Of a stretch of 64,000 nt of DNA, positions 30,057 to 39,427 are shown in pieces. A program made the translations under genes and the position numbers. Origin of the DNA: Phytophthora quininea (lineage: Eukaryota > Oomycota > Peronosporomycetes > Peronosporales > Peronosporaceae). The notes beneath the pieces are model-generated. The model did no database searches, was not told the origin of the DNA, and saw only the letters and a list, made by a program, of their open reading frames with translations. Location of the stretch: NCBI GenBank assembly GCA_011947345.1, contig JAAVTG010000142.1, forward strand, positions 1-64,000, given 5' to 3'. Each line of letters begins with the position of its first letter. The stretch's first letter is position 1.

Positions 30057-32101
30057 TTAAGCTGCAATCACTAACTCAATGATGTTCTGCGTGTGTCCCG
30101 GTGAAGGATCCATGATGTGACCTCCTCGTTGTAGGTGATTGAAGCGTGCGACGTGTTCATTGAGCAAACCAGACTTGTGGAGCCCCCGCAGGTACTTCAA
30201 CACATTGTTGCCACCGCGCGCTTTGATTCCATGACCACGAAGAAATTCCAGCACCGCGACTTCGGCAGCAGCCCCGACCTCAAGGACATCGTCTCGATAG
30301 CGTGGTGAGCTTTCAACAAGCGTGAAGCCGTCGGTCAGGAAGATTTTCATGAAGCCAACAAGCCACTTCGCGTTGGACCGAGTGTGCTTTGTAGCGCCGT
30401 CGGTCGAGCTCCACATCCGCGGCTCTTGAGCGTACCACGCAAACCAGGTGTCTTTGAGGCTCGAAGCTGGAGAGGTACGTCGTCGCTTGGATGGCTGTTT
30501 GTCGCTACTTGTATCCTCACTTGTTTCCTGCAGTGTTGGTGTCCGTGCGTGTTTGTTGCAGAGCTTAGCCTCCATTACTGTCAAGCGAGCGTCGAGTGTC
30601 TTGTTCACTTGAATTAGTTGTTCAATCAAGGCGGTTTGATGGAGAAACACGGGATGCTTGGTAACATCGGTCGATGCTTCTTGTGGGGCCCCGGTATGTT
30701 GTTCCTCGGTGGGTTTTGGATCACAGGTCAGGTGAGACGACCAAGCCAGCAAGTCATTGACACAGAAGCCTTTCTCGACAGCACAAGCCTCCAGCCGCTG
30801 GATCGCAGGGCCATCAGCCGAAAGAGCCTTCAACGCTGGGTAGTGGCGGAGTAGGTACGCCATGAGAGTCTCGAGCACTGGTGCGTTGACGTTATACTGT
30901 GCGGTGTCAAGCCCAGACGAAGCGACGAATAGCGCTGATGCAACGGAGGCAATTTTCTGGTGCGTGTCCGAGTCGAAGGCGTCGAGCGACAACAGCGGGA
31001 CTTCTGCGTTGGGCTTGCGGTTGCTCAAGACGCGAGCAATCTTGTGGTCTTCTGCTGGAGTGTTGAAAACATACGCGAAGGCCTTGTTCGTCGCTGTCAT
31101 ATTCCACGCGCCTCGGTCGAAGATCCATTGCACGCACATCCCGGCCCCGTTGGCATGCTGATCTCCTCCACGACGGAAGGAGTGCGACGTCAAGCGTTCC
31201 GTGACACCGGCCTTCTGTGCGATTCTCCCCAAGACTCTGTTGACATAGCTATGGATTCCGGGGCGTCGTCGGTAAGCTTCTCCCCATCTGCAGCGTCTTC
31301 GGAGGTTTGAAGTGGAGCAACGTCTTCGGGGTGGTCGATCAAGTCGATGAGAGGCGCAGTCGGAGTCAGAGTGGCTTGCACGTTCGCGTGCTGATCAGGA
31401 AGCTGGCTCAAGAGCGAAGCTGTCGGTGCAGACTGTGTCGCGAGGGCAAGGGCGATGGCGAGCAGCGGGCACGTGGTGAAGTCGTCATCGGGGAAGAGTG
31501 AGAGCCCTTGCTCTTCCGAAGTCTTGATGCGGATGAAGCGGACGAAGAAAATATTCCCGGCGCCGATGGAGAGATTCACCTTGCGAAGCAGCGTGAGGTC
31601 AGACGCTCGTCCGAACAGGAACCACAGCAAGCACAGCAGCGCGGCGTCTTGGTAGTCGGAAGCCGTGGAAGCAGTTGAATACAGGTGCATGACCACCATC
31701 TTGAGCGACTTCTTGGTACACGCTGGGGCCTTGTTGACGAAGGTCCCAGACTCTCTCTTCATACAGTAGCGCTCCAGCACTTGGCCCTTCTTGAGCAGCG
31801 CCTTGTCTGTAGCTTGGCGAACCTGGGGGAACTGGTCCAGCAGCCAGTTCTTGGCCTGTCGGTAGTACTGCATGACCGAGTGCCTGGCCAAGAGCTGACC
31901 CTTGCGTCCTTCCTTGAAGGCCAGATACATGCCGAACTTGTCCACCACCGCTTCCAGGACAAGCGGGGCATTCTCGCGCGCCATGCACACGGCGAGATAC
32001 TCCCAGGTGACACCTTCATCAGCTAGGAACTTCTTGAACGAGCGCGCTGCGCTCTCGCGTGCGCGTTTCGTGCTAATCGGTGCGAGGTCGCGCAGGCTCA
32101 T
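30057..32101 (-). CDS. Tyrosine recombinase YR-B, copy 1 (one internal frame break)
   Basis: ATG at 32101 (MSLRDLAPISTKRARES). The first 200 residues align with YR-A without gaps, including R165 (LFGRASDL) and K193 (RIKTSEEQG). A 1-base shift at a CCCCGG run near 31262 moves the frame to IHSYVNRVLGRIAQKAG and then SHSFRRGG (H-x-x-R), RGAWNM (W) and FAYVFNT (Tyr). A coiled coil (LIEQLIQVNKTLDARLTV), a basic KRRR patch and a C-terminal FAWYAQEPRMW region follow as in YR-A. The C-terminus (DPSPGHTQNIIELV) matches that of YR-A copy 3. The same break occurs in all three copies, so it is either ancestral, a recurrent sequencing error, or programmed. Confidence 0.85.
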
Positions 32102-32191
32102 CTTGGGTCGGAGAGGTCGGAGTTTTCGTGTTATTCAGGAAATATGTGAATGAGTTGGCATTTGTATGGACATATCAATAACAGAGGGGGC

Positions 32192-32212
32192 CTCCGACCC
32201 GATATGTCGGAG
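32192..32212. promoter_or_regulatory. 7-7-7 palindrome in element B, copy 1
   Basis: Arms CTCCGAC and GTCGGAG around spacer CCGATAT, 90 bp upstream of the YR-B start and 157 bp from the element end. The spacer differs from that of element A only in its last base. Confidence 0.6.
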
Positions 32213-32727
32213 CTGCGGCTGGACAGCCTTTATAAGCGTACCCGCCCTGTGATTGGCCAAAAGGGAGGTGGATATCGATATGATTCGTTAAAACTCGGAT
32301 GCAACACTCTGATTGGTCAGTAGCTTTGATAGTGAGTTCTAGTACGGTCGGAGATTTAACGATATTCATCCATACCAAAATTTATCCGACCGCCGACCTT
32401 TCCGACGCACACTAGTAGTTTGTATGAATACAAAACTCAAGTTACCCTCCTGGGAAATGCTGAAATGAGTATGCTTATACAAATTGTACATAGTTCCGTA
32501 AAAACTCGAAAAAAGTAAATACGCCGGCACGAATGACTGGCTTCGGCGACGCAAAACTCGCCGACGCGTGTCAGTGCCCAGTGACCGCCCAGGAGGGTGT
32601 ATTGAGGGGTCGTGCCGAACACGGTGCGGCTAGCAGGGTTGTCGCCCGCCACGAAGAACTGTGGCGGTGTTAATTCCCCCTCGGGCCTCCAACGAGTATA
32701 CCCCTGTCTTGAGCTGTACTAACCCCC

Positions 32728-32793
32728 ACCTCAGTAGCTCAGTGGTAGAGCACCCGGAAGGGAAGGTCGTTGGGTTCGAACCCCACCTGAGGT
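32728..32793 (+). tRNA. tRNA-like sequence in element A, copy 2
   Basis: Identical to the copy-1 sequence, including the shortened anticodon arm. Confidence 0.7.
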
Positions 32794-32928
32794 ATCTCTT
32801 ATGTTTGTGTGGAAGAAGCAGGGCGAGCGAAAACGAGGGAGGGAAGAGCGTGGCGACGCGTGTGTATGGGCATCAGCGCGTGTTCGGTGTTAAAGTTGAC
32901 CCGGAGACTAACGTGTATTCGGCTGTGT

Positions 32929-34953
32929 TCAGCGACTAACCCGTTCCAGAATGTTCTGTGTGTATCCGGGGGCAGGGTCTTGATAGCGGGGTTTGCAGAA
33001 GCTGTTCGTGGCGCTCAATCTTGAGTTCAACGCGCCAGAGCGGTGAAGAGAACGGAGGTGCTTAAGGACGGCACCGGAGCCACGCGAGCTGATGCCATGT
33101 TCGTCGAGAAAGGCAGCGACGGATTTCTCCGCGCGGATTCCAACGGATAGCACCTGGTCGCAGAAGTTTGCTGCCGTCGTGTCGAGGACAAAGCCGTCAT
33201 CCAAGAACAGCTTCATGTAGGCAACTACCTGCTTGGCTTCGGATCGCTGCTGCTTCGTGATCGGTGCCCGCCACATTGGTGGTTCTTGAGCGTACCAAGC
33301 GTACCAAGTCGCGTGAAGGTGAGTTACTGCTGACCTGCGCTGCTTTTTCTTGATCTGACTGACATCGGGCGCGCTAGTTGCCGGCTTGTCTCGTTTGCGT
33401 GTAGGAGCTTGCAGCTTAGCCTCAAGCGCGTCCATGCGAGCATCTTGACGCTGGACGTGCTCGATAAAGTGGTTAATCACAGCAGCCTGGTGATTGATGA
33501 TCTTCTGTTCTGCGCTTGGTTTCGTCGGTTGCTGGAGTGTGGGCTTTGCAGGTGAAGGTGTGCTATCACCACAGGACGGCTCTGGACTAGCAAGATGTGA
33601 CGACCACGCTAGTAATTCAGCGAACGAGCATCCTGCCTCTGCAACGCAGGCATCGATGCGCATGACAGCAGGGGCTTCAGCGTTCAAGGACTTCAGCAAC
33701 GGGTAGTGGCGGATCACACTTGAGGTGAGCACGTCGAGAACAGCTTGATTAACGTTGTTGCGGGCGGCTTGAAGGTTGTGGCAGGTGGTGAACAGGAGGT
33801 GCTGGAATCTGGAGATCGTGTCCCTCGTCTTCGAGTCGAATGCTGTTAAGTTTTGCAGCACCACAGATGCCTTCGCCTCGTGCCCACTGAGTATCTTGCT
33901 AACCTTGTGATCTTCTTTGCTGGTGTTGAAAATGTAGTTAAACCCCTTGTTTGTTGTGCTCATGTTCCAGGCACCTCGGTCGAAGATCCACCGTGCCGTG
34001 AGCTCATCACTCCCGTTGGCGTGCTGAGCACCGCCACGCCGGAAGGAGTGCGACGTCAGCGCTGTAGTGACTCCAGCAGCTGCAGCGATCCGGTCCAGCA
34101 CGCGGTTCACGTGGGAGTAGATGGTTGGGGTCGTCTCCGCTCCTGCTGTCGTCGGTGGCCTGAGCCCAGTAGACTCAACAGGGTGGTCGAGGACCTCCAA
34201 CAACGGCACGTCTGGAGTGAGTGAGATGGAAGCTTGGGCGGGCGTCTCGGGCAGATTGTCGATGACGTCGGGTGACGGTGCCGTCTGCATGACCAGGGCC
34301 AGCGCCATTGCTAGCAACGGGCAGGTCTCGAACTCTGTTCCGGGGAAGAGGGACAAACCTTGCTCCTCGGATGTCTTCATCCGGATGAAGCGCACGAAGA
34401 GTACGTTGCCGGCATCGATGGACACGTTGGTCTTGCGGAGAAGCGCAAGATCCGAGGCTCTCCCGAACAAGTGCCACAGGAGACACAATAGTGCAGCATC
34501 CTGGTAGTCAGTAGAGCAGCTCGCATTAACATACAAATACACAAGCATTCGTTTTAAGTCAACCTTTGTACATGGTGGCGCCTTACTGACAAAGCCGCCG
34601 CCGTCACGCTTCATGCAAAAACTATCGAGAGTCTTCCCCATTTTCAGCAGGCGAGCTTCCAATGAGGCTCGATGCTGAGGAAACTGATCGAGCAGCCAAA
34701 GTTTTACCTGCCGATAGTACTGCATCGAGGTGTTTCGAGCCAGCGGCTTGCCTTTCCTGCCCTCATTAAAAGCGAGATGCATTCCAAACTTGTCCATAAC
34801 GGACACAAAACACCTCCCACTCTCATCACGCTCAATACACACACGCACATACTCTTCACTCACACCCTCAGACTTAAGAAACCTCATAAATGCCGCCACT
34901 GCAGTTGCCTTTGCACGCTTCGTGTTGCCGGGCGCCAACTCCTCTAAACCCAT
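32929..34953 (-). CDS. Tyrosine recombinase YR-A, copy 2
   Basis: 674 residues, all catalytic residues as in copy 1. Two compensating 1-base changes near 32985-33022 replace about 15 residues at the C-terminus before the frame returns to DPAPGYTQNILERVSR. The close match of that end to YR-B shows it is the natural C-terminus. Confidence 0.85.
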   Translation of the reverse strand: MGLEELAPGNTKRAKATAVAAFMRFLKSEGVSEEYVRVCIERDESGRCFVSVMDKFGMHLAFNEGRKGKPLARNTSMQYYRQVKLWLLDQFPQHRASLEARLLKMGKTLDSFCMKRDGGGFVSKAPPCTKVDLKRMLVYLYVNASCSTDYQDAALLCLLWHLFGRASDLALLRKTNVSIDAGNVLFVRFIRMKTSEEQGLSLFPGTEFETCPLLAMALALVMQTAPSPDVIDNLPETPAQASISLTPDVPLLEVLDHPVESTGLRPPTTAGAETTPTIYSHVNRVLDRIAAAAGVTTALTSHSFRRGGAQHANGSDELTARWIFDRGAWNMSTTNKGFNYIFNTSKEDHKVSKILSGHEAKASVVLQNLTAFDSKTRDTISRFQHLLFTTCHNLQAARNNVNQAVLDVLTSSVIRHYPLLKSLNAEAPAVMRIDACVAEAGCSFAELLAWSSHLASPEPSCGDSTPSPAKPTLQQPTKPSAEQKIINHQAAVINHFIEHVQRQDARMDALEAKLQAPTRKRDKPATSAPDVSQIKKKQRRSAVTHLHATWYAWYAQEPPMWRAPITKQQRSEAKQVVAYMKLFLDDGFVLDTTAANFCDQVLSVGIRAEKSVAAFLDEHGISSRGSGAVLKHLRSLHRSGALNSRLSATNSFCKPRYQDPAPGYTQNILERVSR

Positions 34954-35040
34954 GCCTCTCTAGTCGGATAAACGGAAAATATGCGAGTGATATGCTTTTG
35001 ACTGCCGTTTTGAGAGGAGATACACATATTTAACGGAGCT

Positions 35041-35061
35041 TTCCGACCCGATACGTCGGAA
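35041..35061. promoter_or_regulatory. 7-7-7 palindrome in element A, copy 2
   Basis: Identical to the site in copy 1 (arms TTCCGAC/GTCGGAA). Confidence 0.6.
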
Positions 35062-35528
35062 TGGCTGGCTTACATGACTTGCCTTTTCTCTAGACATGCC
35101 ATTGGTCAAAACTTGGGATCAGATGCGTAGCGATTGGTTGATAATTTATATTTGAACTTTCATTGGCTTTTAAGATCTATACAAAATCATAATGAAGTCG
35201 GATAAACTGCCATATTCAACCATACAAAGGCGAGTTTACAGGCGGATTCCCAGGCTCTAAAACGGCCTGTGGGCAAAGATAGAGGCAAAAAACTAAAACA
35301 TGCATTTTTAGCGCTGCAGAGCCATGTGCTCTGCAGCCGGCAAATTGACAAATGATGCTCGGCCTCCAAAATCGGGGGCCACTAAAGAGTGGGTACGTAA
35401 AAGCCTGTTCTTACGGGCAGCGTAAATACGCTGGCTTAGTGGCCACGTGTCCACACGAACTGTGTGGCTGGCATTCACTGCCGAGCTGTCATTCGGGATT
35501 TTGCCGCTCTCAGGCGCAAGTCCCGACC

Positions 35529-35599
35529 GCTCATGATGCCCAGTGGATGGGCCCGAGCTTAAAACACTCGGTGGCGCTGGTTCGATTCCAGCCATGAGC
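35529..35599 (+). tRNA. tRNA-like sequence in element B, copy 2
   Basis: Identical to copy 1; all stems preserved. Confidence 0.7.
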
Positions 35600-35603
35600 T
35601 ACA

Positions 35604-35630
35604 GTGCGTGTGCGTGTGCGTGTGCGTGTG

Positions 35631-35698
<68 letters not shown>

Positions 35699-35718
35699 TG
35701 TGTGTGTGTGTGCGCGCG
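35604..35718. repeat. (TG)n microsatellite, element B copy 2
   Basis: Same position as in copy 1 but the first TATG interruption is absent, leaving one longer pure TG run. Confidence 0.9.
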
Positions 35719-35924
35719 TTGAGGTTAACATTGCTGTTCCATTCGGAGGTTAAGCTCTGTGTTCGATGCCGCATACAAATTCATGTTGTGTGTACTCTGT
35801 GACGAGGTTAACTTTGCTGTTCCATCTGGAGGTCAAGCTCAGTGTTCAACGCAGTGTAGTGTGATGTATCTAGTGTTGTAAAGCATGTAATACACCCTGT
35901 ATTAACCGTTATGATTGACTCATC

Positions 35925-36458
35925 CTATGCTTCTGTGGCGTTGAGCGAGTTGTCTTCTACAGCTTCGTCGTCGATGAAGGCTTTGCGGACAAGCAGGCGG
36001 CGCTCCTTCTCGAAGGCTGCGACGACGGTGGGATTCACGTGGCATCGAGGCTCCCAAGTCGGCTCCCAGTCCACAAGGTAGTACGTGGTGCGGTTCTCAC
36101 GCTTCCAGTTGACGAGCTTGCGCACGTAGTGCTGGGGCTCATCTTCTGGAGCGTCGACCGCGCCTTCGTCGTCTGCAGCCTCCGCGTCAACGCCAGCGTC
36201 TTCGGGAGGGACAAGCCACTCGTGTACATCGTCCAGCGTGGGGCGGCGCTTCTTCCGATCGGCAAGAGCAGCGAAGATCACCTCGAGAGCTTCGGGGAGG
36301 AGACTTGCAGAGGCGACAGTCGTGTTCAAGGTAAGTCGAAGGTGGCGAATAACTTCATCCCTGACACGTATCTTGAACGTCTTTCCAACAGCGATACAGA
36401 GGCCCTTGAACTCCTGCCTTGAGCTGACCGCTTTCTTCGAGGGCTTGCGTGAAGGCAT
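35925..36458 (-). CDS. Chromodomain protein of element B, copy 2
   Basis: Residue-for-residue identical to copy 1 as far as I can read, with no frame break. Intactness in all copies contrasts with the frame break shared by the three YR-B genes. Confidence 0.75.
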   Translation of the reverse strand: MPSRKPSKKAVSSRQEFKGLCIAVGKTFKIRVRDEVIRHLRLTLNTTVASASLLPEALEVIFAALADRKKRRPTLDDVHEWLVPPEDAGVDAEAADDEGAVDAPEDEPQHYVRKLVNWKRENRTTYYLVDWEPTWEPRCHVNPTVVAAFEKERRLLVRKAFIDDEAVEDNSLNATEA

Positions 36459-36555
36459 GGCTGCGTGTTGCGGGTGTAAGATGCAGAATGAACTTTCAAT
36501 TTCGGAGGGACAAGCGGCTGCAAGAACGACTGGCCGCGAAGGTGCGATAATGAAA

Positions 36556-38600
36556 TTAAGCTGCAATCACTAACTCAATGATGTTCTGCGTGTGTCCCGG
36601 TGAAGGATCCATGATGTGACCTCCTCGTTGTAGGTGATTGAAGCGTGCGACGTGTTCATTGAGCAAACCAGACTTGTGGAGCCCCCGCAGGTACTTCAAC
36701 ACATTGTTGCCACCGCGCGCTTTGATTCCATGACCACGAAGAAATTCCAGCACCGCGACTTCGGCAGCAGCCCCGACCTCAAGGACATCGTCTCGATAGC
36801 GTGGTGAGCTTTCAACAAGCGTGAAGCCGTCGGTCAGGAAGATTTTCATGAAGCCAACAAGCCACTTCGCGTTGGACCGAGTGTGCTTTGTAGCGCCGTC
36901 GGTCGAGCTCCACATCCGCGGCTCTTGAGCGTACCACGCAAACCAGGTGTCTTTGAGGCTCGAAGCTGGAGAGGTACGTCGTCGCTTGGATGGCTGTTTG
37001 TCGCTACTTGTATCCTCACTTGTTTCCTGCAGTGTTGGTGTCCGTGCGTGTTTGTTGCAGAGCTTAGCCTCCATTACTGTCAAGCGAGCGTCGAGTGTCT
37101 TGTTCACTTGAATTAGTTGTTCAATCAAGGCGGTTTGATGGAGAAACACGGGATGCTTGGTAACATCGGTCGATGCTTCTTGTGGGGCCCCGGTATGTTG
37201 TTCCTCGGTGGGTTTTGGATCACAGGTCAGGTGAGACGACCAAGCCAGCAAGTCATTGACACAGAAGCCTTTCTCGACAGCACAAGCCTCCAGCCGCTGG
37301 ATCGCAGGGCCATCAGCCGAAAGAGCCTTCAACGCTGGGTAGTGGCGGAGTAGGTACGCCATGAGAGTCTCGAGCACTGGTGCGTTGACGTTATACTGTG
37401 CGGTGTCAAGCCCAGACGAAGCGACGAATAGCGCTGATGCAACGGAGGCAATTTTCTGGTGCGTGTCCGAGTCGAAGGCGTCGAGCGACAACAGCGGGAC
37501 TTCTGCGTTGGGCTTGCGGTTGCTCAAGACGCGAGCAATCTTGTGGTCTTCTGCTGGAGTGTTGAAAACATACGCGAAGGCCTTGTTCGTCGCTGTCATA
37601 TTCCACGCGCCTCGGTCGAAGATCCATTGCACGCACATCCCGGCCCCGTTGGCATGCTGATCTCCTCCACGACGGAAGGAGTGCGACGTCAAGCGTTCCG
37701 TGACACCGGCCTTCTGTGCGATTCTCCCCAAGACTCTGTTGACATAGCTATGGATTCCGGGGCGTCGTCGGTAAGCTTCTCCCCATCTGCAGCGTCTTCG
37801 GAGGTTTGAAGTGGAGCAACGTCTTCGGGGTGGTCGATCAAGTCGATGAGAGGCGCAGTCGGAGTCAGAGTGGCTTGCACGTTCGCGTGCTGATCAGGAA
37901 GCTGGCTCAAGAGCGAAGCTGTCGGTGCAGACTGTGTCGCGAGGGCAAGGGCGATGGCGAGCAGCGGGCACGTGGTGAAGTCGTCATCGGGGAAGAGTGA
38001 GAGCCCTTGCTCTTCCGAAGTCTTGATGCGGATGAAGCGGACGAAGAAAATATTCCCGGCGCCGATGGAGAGATTCACCTTGCGAAGCAGCGTGAGGTCA
38101 GACGCTCGTCCGAACAGGAACCACAGCAAGCACAGCAGCGCGGCGTCTTGGTAGTCGGAAGCCGTGGAAGCAGTTGAATACAGGTGCATGACCACCATCT
38201 TGAGCGACTTCTTGGTACACGCTGGGGCCTTGTTGACGAAGGTCCCAGACTCTCTCTTCATACAGTAGCGCTCCAGCACTTGGCCCTTCTTGAGCAGCGC
38301 CTTGTCTGTAGCTTGGCGAACCTGGGGGAACTGGTCCAGCAGCCAGTTCTTGGCCTGTCGGTAGTACTGCATGACCGAGTGCCTGGCCAAGAGCTGACCC
38401 TTGCGTCCTTCCTTGAAGGCCAGATACATGCCGAACTTGTCCACCACCGCTTCCAGGACAAGCGGGGCATTCTCGCGCGCCATGCACACGGCGAGATACT
38501 CCCAGGTGACACCTTCATCAGCTAGGAACTTCTTGAACGAGCGCGCTGCGCTCTCGCGTGCGCGTTTCGTGCTAATCGGTGCGAGGTCGCGCAGGCTCAT
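36556..38600 (-). CDS. Tyrosine recombinase YR-B, copy 2 (one internal frame break)
   Basis: Same sequence as copy 1, with the same 1-base shift at the CCCCGG run (near 37761) between the K193 region and the HSFRRGG motif. Confidence 0.85.
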
Positions 38601-38690
38601 CTTGGGTCGGAGAGGTCGGAGTTTTCGTGTTATTCAGGAAATATGTGAATGAGTTGGCATTTGTATGGACATATCAATAACAGAGGGGGC

Positions 38691-38711
38691 CTCCGACCCG
38701 ATATGTCGGAG
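38691..38711. promoter_or_regulatory. 7-7-7 palindrome in element B, copy 2
   Basis: Identical to the site in copy 1 (arms CTCCGAC/GTCGGAG). Confidence 0.6.
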
Positions 38712-39226
38712 CTGCGGCTGGACAGCCTTTATAAGCGTACCCGCCCTGTGATTGGCCAAAAGGGAGGTGGATATCGATATGATTCGTTAAAACTCGGATG
38801 CAACACTCTGATTGGTCAGTAGCTTTGATAGTGAGTTCTAGTACGGTCGGAGATTTAACGATATTCATCCATACCAAAATTTATCCGACCGCCGACCTTT
38901 CCGACGCACACTAGTAGTTTGTATGAATACAAAACTCAAGTTACCCTCCTGGGAAATGCTGAAATGAGTATGCTTATACAAATTGTACATAGTTCCGTAA
39001 AAACTCGAAAAAAGTAAATACGCCGGCACGAATGACTGGCTTCGGCGACGCAAAACTCGCCGACGCGTGTCAGTGCCCAGTGACCGCCCAGGAGGGTGTA
39101 TTGAGGGGTCGTGCCGAACACGGTGCGGCTAGCAGGGTTGTCGCCCGCCACGAAGAACTGTGGCGGTGTTAATTCCCCCTCGGGCCTCCAACGAGTATAC
39201 CCCTGTCTTGAGCTGTACTAACCCCC

Positions 39227-39292
39227 ACCTCAGTAGCTCAGTGGTAGAGCACCCGGAAGGGAAGGTCGTTGGGTTCGAACCCCACCTGAGGT
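39227..39292 (+). tRNA. tRNA-like sequence in element A, copy 3
   Basis: Identical to copies 1 and 2. Confidence 0.7.
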
Positions 39293-39427
39293 ATCTCTTA
39301 TGTTTGTGTGGAAGAAGCAGGGCGAGCGAAAACGAGGGAGGGAAGAGCGTGGCGACGCGTGTGTATGGGCATCAGCGCGTGTTCGGTGTTAAAGTTGACC
39401 CGGAGACTAACGTGTATTCGGCTGTGT

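Larger units (their letters stand above)
28721..32369 (-). mobile_element. Element B, copy 1
   Basis: A 3649 bp element from CCATACAAAG to ...CGATATTCAT. Order along the plus strand: tRNA-like sequence (29030-29100), TG repeat (29105-29219), 50-bp direct repeat pair, chromodomain gene (minus), recombinase gene YR-B (minus, start at 32101), palindrome (32192-32212), ATTGG boxes, terminal TCGGAGATTTAAC. The layout mirrors element A, with the chromodomain gene as an extra. Confidence 0.75.
32370..35219 (-). mobile_element. Element A, copy 2
   Basis: A 2850 bp copy. It differs from copy 1 essentially by single-base length changes in homopolymers, for example GAGGGAGGG for GAGGAGGG near 32837, and TTGATAG and TTGAG where other copies have TTGGATAG and TTGGAG near 32980-33022. 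Confidence 0.75.
35220..38868 (-). mobile_element. Element B, copy 2
   Basis: A 3649 bp copy, same length as copy 1 despite small compensating differences (extra A in an AAAAAA run near 35287, one A fewer in CACTAAAG near 35383, and changed TG tract interruptions). Confidence 0.75.
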
